DNA from: Blautia wexlerae DSM 19850
GTDB taxonomy: Bacteria > Bacillota > Clostridia > Lachnospirales > Lachnospiraceae
Direction: 5' to 3'
Length of the DNA stretch: 64,000 nucleotides
NCBI RefSeq assembly: GCF_025148125.1
Contig: NZ_CP102267.1
Coordinates: 3,978,501 to 4,042,500 of the forward strand
In this document: positions 8,624-17,625 of the stretch, one piece after another
How positions within the stretch are numbered: the stretch's first letter is position 1
Layout: every line of letters starts with the position of its first letter
Program-made: the position numbers and the translations under genes
Notes under the pieces: model-generated
Told to the model about the DNA's origin: nothing
What the model saw: only the letters and a program-made list of their open reading frames with translations
The model's database searches: none

Positions 8624-10270
8624 TCAGACTTCTCCTCTCGTCTTACGATACTCACTCGGAGTCATTCCCTGAGTTTTCTTAAAAAGATAGCTGAAGTAAT
8701 GCGCATCCTTATATCCCACTTCCCCTGCAATCTCACTGGAACGTTTGGAAGTACAGCGAAGCAGCTCCTTTGCCTTGTCCATGCGAAGCGAAGTCAGATA
8801 CTCAATAAATGTCTGTCCCATATTCTGACTGAAAAGCGCGCTGAAATGATTGGCACTCACATTCGCCGCATGCGCCACTCTATTCAGAGAAATCTCTTCA
8901 TCCATATAATGTCCATCTATAAAATCTATTGCCTGCTTCAACACACTTCTGTTCTGACTGCCTGCATTTTCATCACGGATTGCAATGGCCCGTTTCAAGA
9001 CTTCCTCTGCATATGCAACAGAAGCTTCTGTAGACTGGCTTGTCTTCTTCACAACATCATCTGTCTCTTCTCTGGACAATTCCGTATCATCATATCCAAT
9101 TTTCTTAAGAAATGACAGTACAGAAAAACGCACATTCAAAACCACATAATTACGGAACACCAGTGATTTCATCGGTTCCCTGCCAATAGCATGGAAATAA
9201 TCATGGACAAAACTGTCTACTTCATCTTCCAGACCACTGCTTAAAAATTTCTGAAGGATTTCCGGATTCAGGGCATTGATATTCACATTCTTAAGCTGAA
9301 CAGCTTCTGTTTTTGAAGTATCTGCTGAATTCTCCTTTACCTGCTCAAGCATATTGTAATAAAGAATATGCCCGTCATACAGATAACGGAATGCATAAGT
9401 TCTTGCAGCCGTGTGATAACTCTGCTTAATTCTGCTCAGACGGTCTGCCTCCTCGCCGACTGCCACAAACCAGTCCACATTTGCTCTGGTTTCTTCCATG
9501 ATCTTCTGAATTGTTTCCACACATTCGCATGTATTCTTCTTTATCGTATCTCGCTGCCCCTTGACCAGAATCGCATAACTGAACACCTGATGTCTGAAAA
9601 GCATCGCAACCGGATGACTGAGGAAATAATTCTCAATCTTCTTATGTACTTCTGCCTCCCAGTCTGAATATCCTTCCGACGAATTACAACTGCTGTCTGA
9701 AGCATCCGGTGTAAAAATCAGAATATTATAAGCCTCTGCCACAATATCAAGATTCAAACGATCTGCTCTCCGATAAATCTCTTCCAGATCAAAGTCCGCT
9801 CTCACCAGAGATTCAAAGAAATCACGGCTCGCATTCCTCTCATACTCCTGCATCTCCAGTTTGAATTTCTCATAATATTCCTTCTGCGTCTTCTCATGTT
9901 CATAACGATTATGAATCTCCTCCAAACGCTCAATAAATGCATTCTTAGTAATTGGTTTCAGCAGATAATCCTCCACACCAATATTGATTGCCTGCTTCGC
10001 ATAGTTAAAGTCATCATAGCCACTAAGAATCACAATCTTAATGTCCGGCAACTCCTTCTTCACCAATTTACATAACGTTAGGCCATCCATAAACGGCATC
10101 TTAATATCAGTGATCAGAAGATCCGGTTTGCTCTTTAATATCAACGGCAGCGCCATCTCCCCATCAGATGCTTCTCCTGCCAGTTCAAACCCATACTGCT
10201 CCCAGGGAATCATCTTCTTAATCATCTCCCTGATCACAACTTCATCCTCTACTAAAAAAGTTTTTAACAT
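8624..10270 (-). CDS. Response regulator, YesN/AraC type
   Basis: A 548-residue cytoplasmic transcription factor. The N-terminal receiver domain has VEDE at residues 7-10, the phospho-acceptor Asp55 in LLITDIKMP and Lys in YLLKPI near residue 105. A long middle region, helical in part, links to a C-terminal AraC-type double helix-turn-helix (FSQNMGQTFIEYLTSLR and AGEVGYKDAHYFSYLFKK). It is the first gene of the regulator pair and is followed directly by the kinase. Such regulators usually activate the adjacent sugar transporter, here ytfQ. Confidence 0.9.
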   Translation of the reverse strand: MLKTFLVEDEVVIREMIKKMIPWEQYGFELAGEASDGEMALPLILKSKPDLLITDIKMPFMDGLTLCKLVKKELPDIKIVILSGYDDFNYAKQAINIGVEDYLLKPITKNAFIERLEEIHNRYEHEKTQKEYYEKFKLEMQEYERNASRDFFESLVRADFDLEEIYRRADRLNLDIVAEAYNILIFTPDASDSSCNSSEGYSDWEAEVHKKIENYFLSHPVAMLFRHQVFSYAILVKGQRDTIKKNTCECVETIQKIMEETRANVDWFVAVGEEADRLSRIKQSYHTAARTYAFRYLYDGHILYYNMLEQVKENSADTSKTEAVQLKNVNINALNPEILQKFLSSGLEDEVDSFVHDYFHAIGREPMKSLVFRNYVVLNVRFSVLSFLKKIGYDDTELSREETDDVVKKTSQSTEASVAYAEEVLKRAIAIRDENAGSQNRSVLKQAIDFIDGHYMDEEISLNRVAHAANVSANHFSALFSQNMGQTFIEYLTSLRMDKAKELLRCTSKRSSEIAGEVGYKDAHYFSYLFKKTQGMTPSEYRKTRGEV

Positions 10271-10451
10271 CCCTACTCACTCTCTCATACTAAAAAATCT
10301 ACAGCAATCCTCTTAAATACATTATTTACGAGAACTTCTACATATCCATCATACAGGTTAACACCATAACTTTAATACATGTCGCACACTCAGGCAAGTT
10401 ATTTTTTAACAATAAAATGCTTCACACACTTCCTTCCACAATCAATCAACA
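10271..10451. promoter_or_regulatory. Upstream region of the YesN-like gene
   Basis: A short A+T-rich gap that should contain the promoter of the regulator-kinase pair. No further feature could be supported. It ends at the second palindromic element. Confidence 0.4.
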
Positions 10452-10666
10452 GCGCGAAACAGCATCTCTCTGTGGGTGAATCTGGAGGGGGCTTAGTAAC
10501 TCTTAGGCGGAGAAAATCCGCGTTATGAAGAAAAGCAGCAACCTGTCTGAGCGAAGTTTGCAACGGAGCGAGTTTTGCGTTTTTCTTCATGCTTTTAGCG
10601 GATTTTCTCCACCTTAGAGTTACTTAGCCCCCGGAACTGAACCCACAGAGAGATGCTGTTTCGCGC
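10452..10666. repeat. 215-bp palindromic element, copy 2
   Basis: It has the same length and the same 26-bp inverted ends as the copy at 1641-1855. Differences are concentrated in the central loop (GTCGGAGGC against GTTTGCAAC), with one change in the arm (TTAGGG against TTAGAG). A conserved stem with a variable loop suggests that the folded form matters, or that transfer was recent. The two copies have the same orientation and bracket the complete ytf transporter and two-component locus. The base before each copy is CA and the base run after is GTCCC. Confidence 0.85.
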
Positions 10667-10685
10667 GTCCCCTTATTCAAAGACG

Positions 10686-10732
10686 AGAAAGTTCCCCATC
10701 CGGACAGGGGATGACCGGACAGGGAACTTTCT
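10686..10732 (-). terminator. Hairpin after the radical SAM gene
   Basis: AGAAAGTTCCC and GGGAACTTTCT pair perfectly, with CATCC/GGATG in the loop. It lies about 50 bases past the radical SAM stop. The minus-strand tail is not T-rich, so this may be a bidirectional or processing hairpin, not a classical terminator. Confidence 0.55.
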
Positions 10733-10781
10733 CTGATAACTTTGGCTAAATTTTGAGTTAATATTTTTTCTTATTATTAAG

Positions 10782-12131
10782 TTACTTATTTTTTACAGGA
10801 AATAATTCCTCTGCTTTCGGTGCCCAATGCTCTGCATAAGCATCACACTTCGCACAGAGATGCTCCACAGACTCCGGTGATTGCAAATCTGTAGACTTCG
10901 CACCGGATTCTTCAACCATCTTACGAAGCTTCTGCGGATTCTCAAGCATCGGGCATGGACGAAGCATATTTTCATTAAACGGCTGACCATCATGATATGC
11001 CATGAAAATCGGACTCTTCAATGCTTCCAGCAGAGTATTTTCATAAATATTTGCATTAGAATAATGGATAAATACACATGGGTCTACATCACCATTCGCA
11101 TTGATATGAAGGTAACGTCTTCCTCCTGCAATACATCCTCCTACATACTGCGCATCATTCTGGAAATCCATTCCAAAAATAGCTTTTGTAGAACGGTACT
11201 CTCTGATCTTGTGATACATCTTCTCACGCTGCTGTGGATTCGGCATTAATTCTACTACAGCGTCATTGCCTGTCGGCATATAATGGAAGAACCATACGAA
11301 TAACGCACCACAGTCAATAATGTGATCAAAAAATTCCTCGCTGCTTACACTGTCCACATTTGCAGAAGTATAACAGGTAGATACACCAAACGGAAGTTTA
11401 TGAGCTTTCAGAAGTTCCATTGCATGCATAACTTTCTGATATACACCTTCTCCACGACGTCCGTCGTTTGCTTCCTCAGAACCTTCCAGGCTGATTGCCG
11501 GAACAAAGTTCTTAACACGAAGCATTTCCTGGCAGAATTCTTCGTCGATCAGTGTACCATTTGTAAAGGAAAGGAACTCGCAGTCCGGATATTTCTCGCA
11601 GATACGCATCAGGTCTTTCTTACGTACCAGCGGTTCACCACCTGTATATATGTACATATAAGTTCCCATTTTTCTGCCCTGCTCTACAATAGAACAGATG
11701 GTGTCAAAATCAAGATTCAATTTGTGACCATACTCTGCTGCCCAGCATCCTGTACAGTGCAGATTACAGGCACTTGTAGGATCAAGAAGGATTGCCCATG
11801 GAACATTACAGTTGTTCTCTTCTGCTGTTTCTTCCTGAAGTGCACTTCCCTTTAAGCTGGCATTGATAATAAAGTTTGTAAAGAATGCTTCACGTACTCC
11901 TGGATCCAGCTCATAAATCCTCAGGATCAGTTTATACCAGTTGCTGTCCTTATTCTGGATTGCATTACGGATTGCATTTCTCTGTGACTCATACCAGCCA
12001 TCCGGTACAAATTTATCTACAAGTTCCATCAGTTTCGGTATATTTACTTCCGGGTCCTTCTCCAGATAACCCAGACCTGTCTTAACTGCTGCTGCAAGTG
12101 CAGCCTGTTTTGCTTTGTCCATTAATTTCAT
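10782..12131 (-). CDS. Radical SAM protein with C-terminal cysteine cluster
   Basis: A 449-residue cytoplasmic enzyme. The radical SAM cluster motif is CNLHCTGC (CxxxCxxC) near residue 125, followed by YTGGEPL and SLEGSEE. C-terminal cysteines (GGCIAGG, DVDPCVF, RPCPM, CAKC) resemble a SPASM/Twitch auxiliary Fe-S site, including the typical HINANGDVDPC. The start is set at 12131 because AAGGAGGAGC precedes MKLMDKAKQ; an upstream in-frame ATG at 12215 lies inside the HdeD gene end and has no good ribosome site. The substrate is unknown. The gene follows an HdeD-type gene closely, so a membrane- or lipid-related role is possible but unproven. Confidence 0.8.
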   Translation of the reverse strand: MKLMDKAKQAALAAAVKTGLGYLEKDPEVNIPKLMELVDKFVPDGWYESQRNAIRNAIQNKDSNWYKLILRIYELDPGVREAFFTNFIINASLKGSALQEETAEENNCNVPWAILLDPTSACNLHCTGCWAAEYGHKLNLDFDTICSIVEQGRKMGTYMYIYTGGEPLVRKKDLMRICEKYPDCEFLSFTNGTLIDEEFCQEMLRVKNFVPAISLEGSEEANDGRRGEGVYQKVMHAMELLKAHKLPFGVSTCYTSANVDSVSSEEFFDHIIDCGALFVWFFHYMPTGNDAVVELMPNPQQREKMYHKIREYRSTKAIFGMDFQNDAQYVGGCIAGGRRYLHINANGDVDPCVFIHYSNANIYENTLLEALKSPIFMAYHDGQPFNENMLRPCPMLENPQKLRKMVEESGAKSTDLQSPESVEHLCAKCDAYAEHWAPKAEELFPVKNK

Positions 12132-12204
12132 GTGATTGCTCCTCCTTGTTGTGATGTGATATATATATAAACACCTGTGTATCAGGTATATTTTTATTAT
12201 TTTA

Positions 12205-12786
12205 TCAATATTCATCCATATCTATGATATCCTGTTTCTGGTTTTTAATAATTTTTACAGTGTAAATCGCCACACAAAGATTCAGAATTCCCTCAAACAG
12301 AACCGAAACACCAACCAGGATCATCATGATCTCTGCTGCCTCAAACGGCCTTATCAAAAGTAAAAATCCCAGAACACCGGTCAGAATCGCTACCAGGAGA
12401 ATCCTCCACCAGAGATTCAGCCCGAATTTCTTTGCATCTATCGACATCTGAATTTTAAATAATGCATCCGCAAGAATCAGAAGTCCAAAGATTCCAAAGA
12501 TCAGATTCACCACTACGTTCCTGCGTACTATAATAATAATTCCTACTGCTGCCAGCAGCACTCCAAAGGCAAGATCAAACTGAAATGCCAGACAATAGAT
12601 ATCTCTGGAAAAATATCCCAGAATCTTTATCAATCCGTATACAATAAGCATAATCCCTACTGCTGTACAGAAAACTGCCATCGAACAATCCGGCCAGATA
12701 ATCAGACAGGCACCCAGAACCATAAATAATACAGACATAATAATATAACCATTCTTGGCTAATTTTAACTGCTTCAGTGCATCCAT
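12205..12786 (-). CDS. HdeD/DUF308-family membrane protein
   Basis: A 193-residue protein with six hydrophobic segments in three pairs, for example GYIIMSVLFMVLGACLIIW and VVVNLIFGIFGLLILADAL. This repeated two-helix unit is typical of DUF308, the family of E. coli HdeD, an acid-resistance membrane protein. It ends in a charged tail (KNQKQDIIDMDEY). It sits about 70 bases upstream of the radical SAM gene on the same strand, so the two probably share a transcript. The molecular function in Firmicutes is unknown. Confidence 0.8.
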   Translation of the reverse strand: MDALKQLKLAKNGYIIMSVLFMVLGACLIIWPDCSMAVFCTAVGIMLIVYGLIKILGYFSRDIYCLAFQFDLAFGVLLAAVGIIIIVRRNVVVNLIFGIFGLLILADALFKIQMSIDAKKFGLNLWWRILLVAILTGVLGFLLLIRPFEAAEIMMILVGVSVLFEGILNLCVAIYTVKIIKNQKQDIIDMDEY

Positions 12787-12896
12787 CCTATTGCTCCTCC
12801 CTTCTGAAATATACCCGAACCTGTGACTGTCAGGCTCTTGTTTTCATCTCTTTATGGCTGCTATTATAGCTGTGATTTTTTTAACAATAAATAGAC

Positions 12897-12933
12897 AAAA
12901 AAAAGCCCATGTCCAAAAAACAGACATAAGCTT
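12897..12933 (-). terminator. Terminator after the TetR-type gene
   Basis: On the minus strand AAGCTTATGTC pairs with GACATGGGCTT, including two G-U pairs, and is followed by a run of eight T. It ends the regulator transcript ahead of the HdeD gene. Confidence 0.85.
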
Positions 12934-13041
12934 AATTTTGTATAATATGAAAATTAAAGGAATTACCTATAACGCTTCTCTCAGATAATACATTTAAGAG
13001 AATTGCTATAATAAATATCAGGAACAACAGGTATTTTCACT

Positions 13042-13599
13042 CTATTCTGATCTGTTCAATACCGCATGTAGCTCCGGGTGCTTTTCAAAAAGCCGGGAAG
13101 CCTGACGCATTTCTTCTCCAAAATCAGATTTCAGATTATTATCCAGCCACTCCATCAGAAATCCCATAAACAGACACTTATAATATTGAATCAGAATCCG
13201 GATTTCTCCCTCATCAAGATCAAACTGATCTGCATTTTTCCGAAAATATTCCATAATAATATAGTTGGAAATCTCATTCATATAAAAAAGGAACGTATCT
13301 TTTTTCACTGATCTGTAAACATTAAACATAACCTTTCTGTTATTTCTCACCAGATCTGCCATTTCTTCCATACATTCCAGAATAGAGGCTCTGTCCTGTG
13401 GGTGTTCCAGAATCTCATCCCACTTCTTTTTCAAAATAAACTCCACTACATCCGGAATATCCTTAAAATGATAATAAAAAGTATTTCTGTTTACACCACA
13501 TCGTTCCACGATATCCTTCACCGTAATCTTAGACATGGGCTTTTCATCCAGCAATTCTGTAAAAGTCTTTGCAATAATTTCCTTTGTAAAACCTGACAT
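13042..13599 (-). CDS. TetR/AcrR-family transcriptional regulator
   Basis: A 185-residue protein. The N-terminal helix-turn-helix covers about residues 5-50: IAKTFTELLDEKPMSKITV, then DIVERCGVNRNTFYYHFKD. The phrase NRNTFYYHF is the standard TetR recognition helix. The C-terminal helical domain resembles TetR_C members close to the DhaS group. It lies upstream of the HdeD and radical SAM genes with its own terminator between, and may regulate them; no operator could be confirmed. The ligand is unknown. Confidence 0.85.
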   Translation of the reverse strand: MSGFTKEIIAKTFTELLDEKPMSKITVKDIVERCGVNRNTFYYHFKDIPDVVEFILKKKWDEILEHPQDRASILECMEEMADLVRNNRKVMFNVYRSVKKDTFLFYMNEISNYIIMEYFRKNADQFDLDEGEIRILIQYYKCLFMGFLMEWLDNNLKSDFGEEMRQASRLFEKHPELHAVLNRSE

Positions 13600-13796
13600 A
13601 TTATCTTTTCCTCATCACTCTTAACACTGTTCTAATCATCAGTAACACTTTTCCTCTGAACAGCCCGCTCCGCATTAAAAAAGTCCACAGATAACCACTT
13701 TTATAAAGCAATTATCACTCATCTTTCGCAGGTTCTGAGTATTTTCATAATTATGCCATAAAGAATATAGTTTTGCAAGCGTTCCTAAAATTGGTC

Positions 13797-16562
13797 TTAC
13801 CTATTCGGAATCAGCACAATTTCTTTAATTTCAAGATTATCCGCACTATAATAAAATTTGATATAGTGATTATGACTAAATCCCATATTCAGGATGCGGC
13901 TTTCTTCTACCCATTTTCCATTGGTCCCCTGTACTGAAACAGTCATCTTATGAATATTATCCAAAAATACAGAAACCGGAAGCTGAGCCAGCTCACCAAG
14001 ATCAGATTTCAAAGTAAACTTCATTGTGAAATCACCCATGAACTCATTAGTCACAGCAATCACATCTGCCTTTCCCTTTGCAGGATGTAATAATGCACCG
14101 TCAATTACAATTTTCTGTGTCACCGAATCACTTTCAATACTTACCAGACTTCCGGCATCCACATCGTCCTCTTCCTTTGTATTCATAGCCTCCAGTTCTT
14201 CTTTACATATTCTGTCTGTCAACAATAAAACAGAAGGACTTTTTAACAGAAATCCCAGGATATTGGCTGCATTCCTCTGCAATTCTCCCACAGTAATTTT
14301 TCCTGCATGAAGCATTTCCTCCACATCGTCATTCTCCGGATTGGACTTCGCATCACTCACTACCATATAAATATCATTCTGGGCAGCTACCATAGGAGCT
14401 TTCGCAGTTACCTCTGCCTGATGACCCTCATAATTGGACTTCGCCCACCAGTCAGTCATGACAATACCCTGAAATCCCCACTCTTTTCTCAGAATGGTTG
14501 TACACAGATCATAGCTACCTGCAGTCCAGAGCCCATTTACACTTCCATAAGTAGTCATTACAGAACGTGCACCCCCCTCCTTTACTGCAATCTCAAATCC
14601 CTTCAGATAGATTTCTCTCAGACATCTCTCAGACATAACAGAATCAGAAGTACTTCGTCCCACTTCCTGATTATTTCCACAGAAATGCTTAATCGTACTT
14701 CCAATTCCGGATTTAGCCATTGCCTTCACCTGAGCCGCACAAATTCTTCCTGTGAGAAGCGGATCCTCAGAAATATATTCAAAATTTCGACCATTCAGTG
14801 GATTCCTGTGAATATTCATACCTGGTCCCAGCAGGGAATCAATCTTATTTAGTCGAAGTTCCCTCCCTGTCATTTCATACAGCTCACCCACAAGCTCCGT
14901 ATTAAAAGTACAGCCCAGCAAAGTTCCATTTGGCAGAGAAAACGCTTTCGTACCGCAATCCATACGAATCCCTGACGGCCCATCCGCGCAGCATCCCACC
15001 GGGATTCCAAGAGCCTTCAAAGACTCTGTCACACCGCCAAATGCAGCTGCAGTTCCAGCAGTGACCTTTGGACTGCACATTCCTTCACCGCGGAACATGG
15101 CAATCAGATCCGCCTCACTGATCTGTGCCACAAACTCATCCATAGAAACTTTTTTATCCAGTACATCTGCCAGCTTATAGCCTTTATCTCCCGTATACTC
15201 CAGAGTCTTCGGCATTCTTTCCTCTCTGCGTTTATGTGGATCTGCTGTGCGGACAGGAACCTCTTCTGTTACTGCCTGATAAGTTCCATCCGCTCTCAGA
15301 ACGGCTTTCATTCTCCGGAATTTCTCAATCGGTGCATATGCCTCCTGTAACTGTTCTATTACACGTAATTCTTCTTTGTAAATTCCTGCTGATTTCGCAC
15401 TTCTTACATCACTGCCTGCAAAAATTTCATAAGTTCCCTCTTCCAGAACATAACAGGATTTGTGTCCTGTCACTCCACTGTCATCATAAGAGGCCATATC
15501 ATATTTGGGAATGATGATAACAAGTTCTTCTTTTTCACCCGGTGCCAGTTCCCGGGTTTTTGCAAATCCGATCAGCTTTCTTGCCGGATTTCCAAGTTTA
15601 CCCTGCGGTGCTTTTACATAAACCTGTACAACCTCTTTGCCCCTCACATCACCGATATTGGTAACCGTCGCAGCCACTGTGAGTTCATCCTCAGTATTCT
15701 TAAAAATCTCCGCCTTTGTCTCAAAATTCGTATAGGACAAACCATATCCAAACGGATACAGCACCTTATCCTTCGCAAATGTCTCAAAATAACGATAACC
15801 CACATAAATATCTTCCTTATAATAATTCTTATATGGATCACCAAAATTCTCCGTAGACGGATAATACTCAATCCTCTCAGCAATGGTATCTGTCAGCTTC
15901 CCACATGCACACACTTTACCGGTCAGCACATCAGCCACACCATTGCCACCTTCCTGACCACCCTGCCATGCATACAGCACAGCCTGAGGATGATATTTCT
16001 CCACCCAACTCATATCAATAATATTTCCAACATTCAGCACCACAACTGTGCACTTACTCACCTCACAGACCCGGCAGATCAAATCCTCCTCCGTCTCCGT
16101 CAGACAATAGCTTCCCGGATTCGTATTATTATCCTGATCTTCACCTGCAGTTCTTCCTATAATAATAAGCGAAACATCGTTGCTACGTGCGCAGTCCAGC
16201 ATTTCCTCTGTAACTTCCATCTCTTTCTGAGACCATGGAACACGACCCCATCCCTGACCTTCATCATAAGGATTCTCTTTAATCCAGTTTGCATAAATAC
16301 CCAGCAGTTTCTCATCCAGTTGAATCTCTTTACACTCCTTCAGCGCATCCAGAATTCCCACTACATATCTCGTATTCACCAGACCGCCGGAACCAAGTCC
16401 GCTTTTATAATAATGAAATGCCATGCGGCCAAAAACAGCCACACTCTCTCCCTCTCTCAAAGGAAGTGCCTGCTTCTCATTCTCCAGAAGTACACATCCC
16501 TCTGCGGCTGCCTGTCTCGCCAGTGTTGCATATTTCTCTAAATCCAATTTATAATCGTTCAT
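13797..16562 (-). CDS. Glycoside hydrolase family 3 beta-glucosidase, permuted domain order
   Basis: This 921-residue protein has no signal peptide and is likely cytoplasmic. It begins with what is normally the second GH3 domain (AAAEGCVLLENEKQALPL, GYGLSYTNFE) and a fibronectin-III-like part near residues 290-400. The TIM-barrel domain follows, with PVGCCADGPSGIR, STIKHFCGNNQE and VMTDWWA, where Asp704 is the expected nucleophile. This inverted order is known for some rumen beta-glucosidases such as those of Butyrivibrio and Ruminococcus. It lies downstream of an LplB/C-type transporter in the same direction, so it probably splits the imported oligosaccharide. The exact substrate is not evident. 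Confidence 0.88.
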   Translation of the reverse strand: MNDYKLDLEKYATLARQAAAEGCVLLENEKQALPLREGESVAVFGRMAFHYYKSGLGSGGLVNTRYVVGILDALKECKEIQLDEKLLGIYANWIKENPYDEGQGWGRVPWSQKEMEVTEEMLDCARSNDVSLIIIGRTAGEDQDNNTNPGSYCLTETEEDLICRVCEVSKCTVVVLNVGNIIDMSWVEKYHPQAVLYAWQGGQEGGNGVADVLTGKVCACGKLTDTIAERIEYYPSTENFGDPYKNYYKEDIYVGYRYFETFAKDKVLYPFGYGLSYTNFETKAEIFKNTEDELTVAATVTNIGDVRGKEVVQVYVKAPQGKLGNPARKLIGFAKTRELAPGEKEELVIIIPKYDMASYDDSGVTGHKSCYVLEEGTYEIFAGSDVRSAKSAGIYKEELRVIEQLQEAYAPIEKFRRMKAVLRADGTYQAVTEEVPVRTADPHKRREERMPKTLEYTGDKGYKLADVLDKKVSMDEFVAQISEADLIAMFRGEGMCSPKVTAGTAAAFGGVTESLKALGIPVGCCADGPSGIRMDCGTKAFSLPNGTLLGCTFNTELVGELYEMTGRELRLNKIDSLLGPGMNIHRNPLNGRNFEYISEDPLLTGRICAAQVKAMAKSGIGSTIKHFCGNNQEVGRSTSDSVMSERCLREIYLKGFEIAVKEGGARSVMTTYGSVNGLWTAGSYDLCTTILRKEWGFQGIVMTDWWAKSNYEGHQAEVTAKAPMVAAQNDIYMVVSDAKSNPENDDVEEMLHAGKITVGELQRNAANILGFLLKSPSVLLLTDRICKEELEAMNTKEEDDVDAGSLVSIESDSVTQKIVIDGALLHPAKGKADVIAVTNEFMGDFTMKFTLKSDLGELAQLPVSVFLDNIHKMTVSVQGTNGKWVEESRILNMGFSHNHYIKFYYSADNLEIKEIVLIPNR

Positions 16563-16724
16563 GTTTTATCCTTTCTTTCTGAGAACAACATCTCTCAAGC
16601 GATGCAATGATCGTTCCGACCGTTTTTCCCCAATACTTTCTATTCCCCATCTTATCAGAAAAAATCTTTGCTGAAAACACTAAATATTTACAGGAAAATA
16701 ATCCACCTTTCCTTCAAAACATCT

Positions 16725-17615
16725 TCAGCCTTTTACGGCACCAAGCGCGATACCTTTGGTAAAATATCTCTGTAAAAACGGATACAGGCATAAAATCGGT
16801 AGCATTGCAACAAACGCTATTGCCATTCTGACAGATGCAGATGGAATATCTGCAATTGCAACAGTTGACGCACCAGAAGCATTCTGTGTCAGTGCTGTCA
16901 AATCTGAAATCATCTTATTCAGAAGGTTCTGAATGCCATATAACTTCGTATCTCTAATATAGTACAGACCATTTGTCCAGTCATTCCAGTATCCTAATCC
17001 GGAAAGCAGACCCATGGCAATAAGAATGGGTTTACCCAGTGGCAATACAATTTTGAAAAAAATCTGGAATTGACTTGCACCGTCAATCTGAGCTGCTTCA
17101 AAAAGTGCATCCGGAATACTGGTTGCAAAGAATGTACGAATCAGCATAACATTCATGGCACTCATCAGAAGTCCCGGCACAATATATGCAAGCAGTGTGT
17201 TATTGATATGGAAAATTCCTGTATACATGAGATATGTAGGAACCAGTCCACCATTAAATAACATTGTAAAAAATATGTAGAAATTCAGGATTCTTTTTCC
17301 TGGAAGATTTTTCAGGGAAAGCGGATACGCCAACAATGCAGACATTGCCACATTAATACTGGTTCCTATTACAGTGACCAGTATTGTAATTCCATATGCC
17401 CTGAATACATTTGCAGCATTATCCCAGATAAACTTATAGGCATGAATACTGAACTCTTTTGGAAAAAAGGAATATCCATCTCTAACCAGAGCACTTTCAG
17501 AGGTAATAGATGACATAAATAACAAGATAAACGGCAATACAATACAGATTGTAACCAGTATCATGACCGTATGTGCCAATCGTTCAAATCTTTTTGCACT
17601 TTTGCTTCTAACCAT
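16725..17615 (-). CDS. Carbohydrate ABC transporter permease, LplC-like
   Basis: A 296-residue permease of the MalG class with six hydrophobic segments. The EAA loop is EAAQIDGASQFQIFFKIVLPLGKP near residue 190. It ends in GIALGAVKG, typical of LplC/YtcP permeases. The partner permease gene lies 10 bases upstream. It forms the membrane channel with that protein. No ATPase is encoded nearby, and such systems often share the MsmX-type ATPase encoded elsewhere. Confidence 0.88.
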   Translation of the reverse strand: MVRSKSAKRFERLAHTVMILVTICIVLPFILLFMSSITSESALVRDGYSFFPKEFSIHAYKFIWDNAANVFRAYGITILVTVIGTSINVAMSALLAYPLSLKNLPGKRILNFYIFFTMLFNGGLVPTYLMYTGIFHINNTLLAYIVPGLLMSAMNVMLIRTFFATSIPDALFEAAQIDGASQFQIFFKIVLPLGKPILIAMGLLSGLGYWNDWTNGLYYIRDTKLYGIQNLLNKMISDLTALTQNASGASTVAIADIPSASVRMAIAFVAMLPILCLYPFLQRYFTKGIALGAVKG

Positions 17616-17625
17616 TTTTTACCTC

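Noticed and set aside
12132..12215. Upstream start for the radical SAM protein
   Set aside because: Those 28 residues overlap the preceding gene end and lack a ribosome site, while a strong AAGGAGG sits before the ATG at 12131.
15462..16541. 359-codon plus-strand reading frame opposite the GH3 gene
   Set aside because: A shadow of GH3 codon structure; Ile/His/Thr-rich product with no motifs or start signals.
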